This document shows positions 61,601 through 64,000 of a stretch of DNA of 64,000 nucleotides, in pieces. The stretch spans positions 9,180,155-9,244,154 of the forward strand of contig OZ007513.1 of NCBI GenBank assembly GCA_963931865.1, written 5' to 3'. A program made the position numbers and the translations under genes. Under the pieces are notes generated by a model. The model was not told where the DNA came from. It made no database searches and saw only the letters and a list, made by a program, of their open reading frames with translations. This DNA comes from Axinella damicornis. Taxonomy: Eukaryota > Porifera > Demospongiae > Axinellida > Axinellidae. How positions within the stretch are numbered: position 1 is the stretch's first letter; every line of letters starts with the position of its first letter.

Positions 61601-64000
61601 TCTCCATTTTCATCCGTGGGGTTGCAGACCATCCCTCCTACAAGAATGCGTGTGAAGTAGTCCACGCTAGGGTCCTCATTGCTCTCCTGGAATTCCTGGA
61701 ATTCAGAGGTTAACAACCGCCCAGAGAGTTGCACAAGTTCACCTACATGTAGACAACAATCACGTGAAACTTCACCCACGATGCACCATTGATGACATCA
61801 CTGATTGGACGTCATTCTTGACATCATTGAGGACATCAGTGATGACATCATTGTTGACGTTCTTTCATCCACAACATGATTCATGACATCATTTAAGTTG
61901 GCGTCATCATAAAACAACACAAGCCTCAAGCGACCAACTAACTGCGCATTAAAAGCAAATGTTGCTGACTCTCACAACCAATTATCATTTCCAAGCCCTC
62001 TATATGTACGTAAATCATTTTCAAGCCTTCGGTTGCTAGTTAAACAACTGCATGCTATCCTCCCTCATTTCAATAGACAGTAATTAAGTTGAGGGAAAGG
62101 TAGAGAACAATGAGCAGATATATAATATTTTTTTCAGTAGCTGGCCTACCAGGTGTTGAAGCCAATGGTTCAATCATCTCAATGGTTGGAGTCAGAGAGT
62201 TGTGATACTGTAAGCAGAGAAGAAAGCAAGCATTTGATAGCTATGATCTTCACAATACAAGATAATTCATCATGCTTCAGGAAGGAAGACACTGAGAGAG
62301 AGGCTTTACACTAGAAATTTGGTTTCCCCTGAACAAAAGCAATTCCTAGCTACACCCTGCACTTGATGCACAACATGCCAGCTTAGCCTCGTTCCCAGGC
62401 CCTGTACTGGAACGAGGCTAATGCAAACTCTCGAGTTTGACTTTATATGCCTGTATAGAGGATCCATGTCGGCCCCACCCACCCCTTAAGGCACAACACA
62501 CACCTCATATGCCTGCATAGAGGTTCCATGTCAGCCCCACCCACCCCTTAAGCTCAACACACATCATATGCCTGCACAGCCCCACCCACCCTCTAAGGCT
62601 CACACACATTCACTGACATGCACATAGGATCCATGTCAGCCCCACCCACCTCTTAAGACATCATATGCCTGCACAGAGGTTGTGTGTCAGCCCTACTCAC
62701 CCCTTAAGGCCCAACACATTAATTTTATTGACATCATATGCTTGTACAGAAGATCCATGTCAGCCCAACCCATCCCCTAAGGCTCGACACATTAATTTTT
62801 ATTATATACGAGGGGCAACCGCACTCCTGGTAGCCGCGGTTAACCAGTAGCACAAGCTAAGTGTGACAGTTCTTTCCAATTAACACACATCACGTGAGTA
62901 CCATGATAGCTATATATAGGGATGATCAGAAATTATTTAGAGTGCTCTCAAGTACCGAATAAAACCATTCATAGCCGCGTTGCAACCCCGGTTGCGATTC
63001 GCCGTCGTGCTAGTATTGTAATTCGTTCCAATTAACGCACATGCCACGTGGCAACCACGCTCAGTCGATCGCGAGCAATGGTGGCCAAAAGGAAGACAAG
63101 ATGTTATTACAGCACTCACAACTTAGCCAGCACGGTGAGTTTCGGCATGAAAGCGTCAGTGAACGACAGCGATCACGGCCGTGTGGTCAGAATCTTTGTG
63201 GGGCCTTCGCAAGACTGTACTGGCAACCAACGTCGAAGAGAGCGATCGAGCAATGGCGGCCGACGGCACAACAAAAGTGCTTGTATCTCCACCACCAAGG
63301 TGAGTTTCAGCACCAAAATTGTACAGTTGGGACAGTGCATGATAGCGATCATGAAGGTGTAGTCAGAATCTTTGTACGCCATTCCTATCACTCGAACAAA
63401 CTATTTTATAATATTATATTGGATTGGATTATATTATATTATATTACGCAGCACAATTTTCCCCCTACCAGGAGTGTAACATTACGCGGCACAATTTTCT
63501 CTATACCAGGAGTGTAACGTACAATAAATCTGCAGCTTCCTCCACATGTGGACACTTCCTGAGGTCCAGCACCGTCATCCGATGTGATCTCCATATTGAA
63601 CACACTATATCCCAATGCAGGAGTGATCCTGAGAGATGAAGAAATGCACGGGTGCATGTGCATGCAGATGCAGAGTGAGACACTGAGTACAAGCTATAAC
63701 ATCCCAAAAAGGGTATCCCATATTGTTGACTGGGGAAAGTTGGTTGCCCAAGGAACAGTCGAGGGTGCAGCCCAAGACAGTTTTGAGGGCAGTAAACACT
63801 CCTAGGTCAACAATGAGGAGGGCAGCCCAATTTAGAAGGACAATCAACTATACAAATGCGATGTGACTATATTGTAAAGTTAGTTGCCTCACGCTAAGGT
63901 ATTCTACAATGACCTTGACAGTACAACAAGCAATGAGAATGGTAGAACAGAGAACTACATTCACAATCACCTTGTATCACAGATGATTTTTCCAGTCGCA
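37977..64000 (-). CDS. PKHD1L1: Fibrocystin-L (PKHD1L1)-like giant membrane protein, 5' end outside window
   Basis: Fourteen minus-strand exons join in phase: 64000-63971 (partial), 63628-63523, 62207-62150, 61742-61598, 59717-59647, 57481-57368, 56639-56550, 55840-55323, 54977-54309, 53107-52816, 52109-51690, 50522-50311, 49575-48108 and 47800-37977. They give about 4670 residues without the N-terminus; human fibrocystin-L has 4243 in all. Domain order: IPT-like segments, a PA14 domain, four IPT/TIG repeats, a cupredoxin-like domain, seven IPT repeats, G8 domain 1, beta-helix region, G8 domain 2, beta-helix region, a furin-type RRKRQ site, one transmembrane helix and a ~175-residue tail. PA14 plus two G8 domains identifies the fibrocystin-L family, large cell-surface proteins (in mammals on immune cells and hair-cell stereocilia). 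All key domains are uninterrupted. Confidence 0.9.
48108..49575 (-). CDS. PKHD1L1: PKHD1L1 exon with four IPT/TIG repeats
   Basis: 1468 nt, acceptor CTTTCCAG|GTTGAG, donor TTTAGAG|GTGAGT; phase 0 to 1. Starts VEVIIDDIPSSCRGHNC, then IPT repeats at SIEPYEGQGGTEITISG, DSVSPPVVSIGGGDRLVISG, TIDPLTGPTFGGTLLTIYG and IQPLTGSVLGGTSVTIFG. The second repeat has an unusually long insert with many Asn and Asp residues. Confidence 0.92.
50311..50522 (-). CDS. PKHD1L1: PKHD1L1 exon (GRKWEVAW segment)
   Basis: 212 nt, acceptor TATTTTTCAG|GC, donor GATCCACAG|GTACAT. Encodes GACDGRKWEVAWKTKGGDQP and RPLRGDMLRLPEYDPQ, the conserved stretch that comes before V-E-V-x-V-N-G-I-P-S-x-C in the family. Confidence 0.88.
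50799..51583 (-). mobile_element. Helitron-like non-autonomous element, copy 2
   Basis: 785 bp, about 90% like 1851-2650 with scattered small indels. Same ends (CTAGACGAATGC and GCTCGCCCCAA) and same 18-bp inverted repeat. Flanks TATTATTA and TTATATG show no target duplication. It lies in the intron between 50523 and 51689. Confidence 0.65.
51690..52109 (-). CDS. PKHD1L1: PKHD1L1 exon (beta-sandwich segment)
   Basis: 420 nt. Acceptor GTTCTTCTCAG|TC was chosen over the CACTCAG eight bases later because only it keeps phase with the upstream exon. Donor GAGGGAG|GTAAGC. Encodes GSVTVNYVGVTGG, then FGLSFGNQSIRDIPSDVSA and LLENNFVDEG, a fold shared with the repeated segments of exon 54309-54977. 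Confidence 0.85.
52110..52815. other. PKHD1L1 intron; nothing recognised
   Basis: AT-rich, no repeats of note. Confidence 0.4.
52816..53107 (-). CDS. PKHD1L1: PKHD1L1 exon (Cys-rich CFAHQG segment)
   Basis: 292 nt, acceptor TTTTCTGTAG|CTC, donor CTCAA|GTAAGT; phase 0 to 1. Encodes LCFAHQGNVPRL, DIDLRECNDWPVIQDYTSW, HTCINLQSCF and FWIDEFTIS. The conserved Cys residues and the FWIDE motif fit the family. Confidence 0.88.
53337..53714. mobile_element. CTCGTTCC-family hAT-like element, copy a
   Basis: Ends TAGCTCGTTCCAAGGCCCC and GGGCCTGGGAATGAGGCTA are inverted. The left end shares AGCTTTT-TCGCTTGCA-TACG with copy c at 60636. Confidence 0.6.
54033..54207. mobile_element. Possible short hAT-like element
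   Basis: Starts GGGCTGAGTGATAG and ends ACTCAGCCC; only about 9 bp of the ends match. Borders are unsure. Confidence 0.35.
54309..54977 (-). CDS. PKHD1L1: PKHD1L1 exon (669 nt)
   Basis: Acceptor CTACCTACAG|GAT, donor GGATAT|GTAAGT; phase 0 to 0. Encodes DIITGVLPAIRKIVISDLED, a beta-rich stretch with EITPLQRSVFYNATYEDG and TIKVTRNGY. Links the PA14 exon to the CFAHQG exon. Confidence 0.9.
55323..55840 (-). CDS. PKHD1L1: PKHD1L1 exon carrying the PA14 domain
   Basis: 518 nt, acceptor TTCTGTGTAG|GT, donor AAACAT|GTAAGT. Encodes GGRGLLREVWTG, then FVQRFSGFFVPPLTSLYTFG, LISDDHSRLYLSPN and GKAYYMESISNQG, the sheet pattern and conserved DD-S-LYLS of PA14, thought to bind sugars. Confidence 0.92.
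55944..56448. mobile_element. hAT non-autonomous element
   Basis: 505 bp with ends TAGGCCTGCACGGTAT and ATATCGTGCAGGCCTA and an 8-bp direct repeat GTCACACA / GTCGCACA (one mismatch). Confidence 0.75.
56550..56639 (-). CDS. PKHD1L1: PKHD1L1 exon (90 nt)
   Basis: Acceptor TTCCTCGTAG|GA, donor TACCCAG|GTACCT. Encodes VPCEGVTVEGNNTVKCITG, the end of an IPT unit, and joins to GGRGL of the PA14 exon. Confidence 0.85.
56689..57073. mobile_element. CTCGTTCC-family element, copy b
   Basis: Ends TAGTCTCATTCCCAGACCCC and GGGGTCTGGGAACGAGACTA are inverted. The left end is doubled (TAGTCTCATTCCCAGA also at 56673). Confidence 0.65.
57368..57481 (-). CDS. PKHD1L1: PKHD1L1 exon (IPT start)
   Basis: 114 nt, acceptor TTGCATAG|AT, donor GTGGGAG|GTGAGA. 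Encodes VFPASGSTRGGTQISITLN and IKVLVGG, a typical IPT strand pair. Confidence 0.87.
57482..59233. other. PKHD1L1 intron; repeats only
   Basis: Contains an 18-bp tandem (58153-58228, unit CTGCAGACGTGCACTAAC, four units) and a compound microsatellite. No coding signal recognised. Confidence 0.6.
58561..58625 (+). repeat. Compound (GT)n(GGT)n(G)29 microsatellite
   Basis: GT units pass into GGT units and then G29 at 58597-58625. Confidence 0.95.
59234..59330 (+). ncRNA. tRNA-derived SINE head
   Basis: Starts GGCGGTGGTACACTGG, has a B box GGGCTCGAATCCC (59295-59307) and CGGCC before a T5 run. The anticodon region is divergent, so it is not a working tRNA. Confidence 0.5.
59647..59717 (-). CDS. 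PKHD1L1: PKHD1L1 exon (71 nt)
   Basis: Acceptor CTGTCCAG|G, donor ATCG|GTGAGC. Encodes YGAALTTSTRGYVTCRPTT; the join to the upstream exon gives E-L-Y-G, a motif seen at this point in fibrocystin-L. Confidence 0.82.
60025..60465. repeat. Large foldback, ~165-bp arms
   Basis: Arms 60025-60195 and 60307-60465 are about 90% complementary (CTTAAGGTTACGGGAT against ATCCCGTAACCTTAAG) with a 110-bp loop. Confidence 0.85.
60636..61212. mobile_element. CTCGTTCC-family hAT element, copy c
   Basis: 577 bp with ~95-bp arms starting TAGCCTCGTTCCCAGGCC and an exact 8-bp direct repeat GTTGTCAT (60628-60635, 61213-61220), the hAT target size. Confidence 0.85.
61598..61742 (-). CDS. PKHD1L1: PKHD1L1 exon (GRLLTSEF segment)
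   Basis: 145 nt, acceptor CTACATGTAG|GT, donor GAACT|GTAAGG. Encodes ELVQLSGRLLTSEFQEF and YFTRILVGGMVCNPTDENG, matching the I-T-G-R-L-F-T ... V-Y-I-G-G-M-P-C pattern of the family. Confidence 0.88.
61785..61905. repeat. Irregular GACATCATTGATG repeats
   Basis: Six or more imperfect TGACATCA-type units. Confidence 0.7.
62150..62207 (-). CDS. PKHD1L1: PKHD1L1 exon (58 nt)
   Basis: Acceptor GCTTACAG|TAT, donor CACCTG|GTAGGC. Encodes YHNSLTPTIEMIEPLASTPG, an IPT start after the Y-x3-L-T-P motif. Confidence 0.82.
62384..62420. mobile_element. CTCGTTCC-family remnant, copy d
   Basis: 37-bp hairpin: TAGCCTCGTTCC and GGAACGAGGCTA around CAGGCCCTGTACT. Confidence 0.6.
62447..62795. repeat. ~62-bp degenerate satellite, about six units
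   Basis: Unit contains CATATGCCTGCATAGAGG and GTCAGCCCCACCCACCCC TTAAGGC parts with varying length. Confidence 0.85.
62811..63385. mobile_element. Repeat family copy related to 14422-14862
   Basis: Begins CGAGGGGCAACCGCACTCC and ends near GTCAGAATCTTTGTACG. Has two internal ~175-bp units, each with GGTGAGTTTC and AGCGATCA. Opposite orientation to the copy in AATF intron 3. Confidence 0.6.
63523..63628 (-). CDS. PKHD1L1: PKHD1L1 exon (106 nt)
   Basis: Acceptor TTCATCTCTCAG|G, donor TTTATT|GTACGT, chosen because it gives C-R-F-I-Y-H-N-S-L-T-P with the next exon. Encodes ITPALGYSVFNMEITSDDG and STCGGSCRFI. Confidence 0.78.
63971..64000 (-). CDS. PKHD1L1: PKHD1L1 exon, partial at window edge
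   Basis: Only 30 nt are inside the window: ATGKIICDT, an IPT C-terminal strand. The donor ACAAG|GTGATT is weak but gives the right phase. Confidence 0.6.

Overview
This window is eukaryotic, from an animal genome. It has split genes with GT-AG introns, Ty3/gypsy, hAT, Mutator-like, PIF-like and mariner-like elements, many mini- and microsatellites and long poly-G/poly-C runs. The two host genes are metazoan families: AATF/Che-1 (nucleolar ribosome-biogenesis and anti-apoptotic factor) and a fibrocystin-L (PKHD1L1) receptor-like giant protein. The TE mix and the gene architecture would fit a non-bilaterian marine animal such as a sponge or cnidarian, but I cannot name the species.

Both host genes lie head-to-tail on the minus strand. 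PKHD1L1 enters from beyond the right edge (64000) and ends with a stop at 37977-37979. I could phase 14 exons. Thirteen small or medium exons (48108-64000) have introns filled with DNA-transposon relics. They are followed by one 9.8-kb exon (37977-47800) that carries a cupredoxin-like domain, seven IPT/TIG repeats, two G8 domains with beta-helix regions, a furin-like site, a transmembrane helix and the cytoplasmic tail. AATF starts at 36754 and runs left through eight phased exons (36520-36754, 17994-18269, 16101-16238, 14075-14346, 13342-13476, 11881-11925, 10749-10937, 1178-1326). Its last exon(s) are probably beyond position 1.

The AATF introns hold most of the accessory DNA. Intron 7 carries a very young Ty3/gypsy element (1484-7867): the LTRs look identical, pol is intact, gag has one frameshift, and a textbook -1 frameshift site joins gag to pol. 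It lies antisense to AATF. It is flanked by a 286-bp direct duplication that includes most of AATF exon 8, and its 3' LTR is truncated; this is not a normal integrase product. Its 5' LTR was later hit by an 800-bp Helitron-like element that made no target duplication; a second copy sits in a PKHD1L1 intron (50799-51583). Intron 7 also holds a broken second Ty3 element with a nested hAT-like insertion. Introns 2 and 3 hold satellites (20-bp, 67-bp, pyrimidine-rich) and a foldback PIF-like element.

Intron 1 (18270-36519) holds a 12-kb cluster of degenerate, repeatedly duplicated plus-strand coding modules of unknown function, ending in two copies of a DEDDh-exonuclease (ExoIII-motif) exon. Around exon 1 and between the two genes there are several short terminal-inverted-repeat elements.
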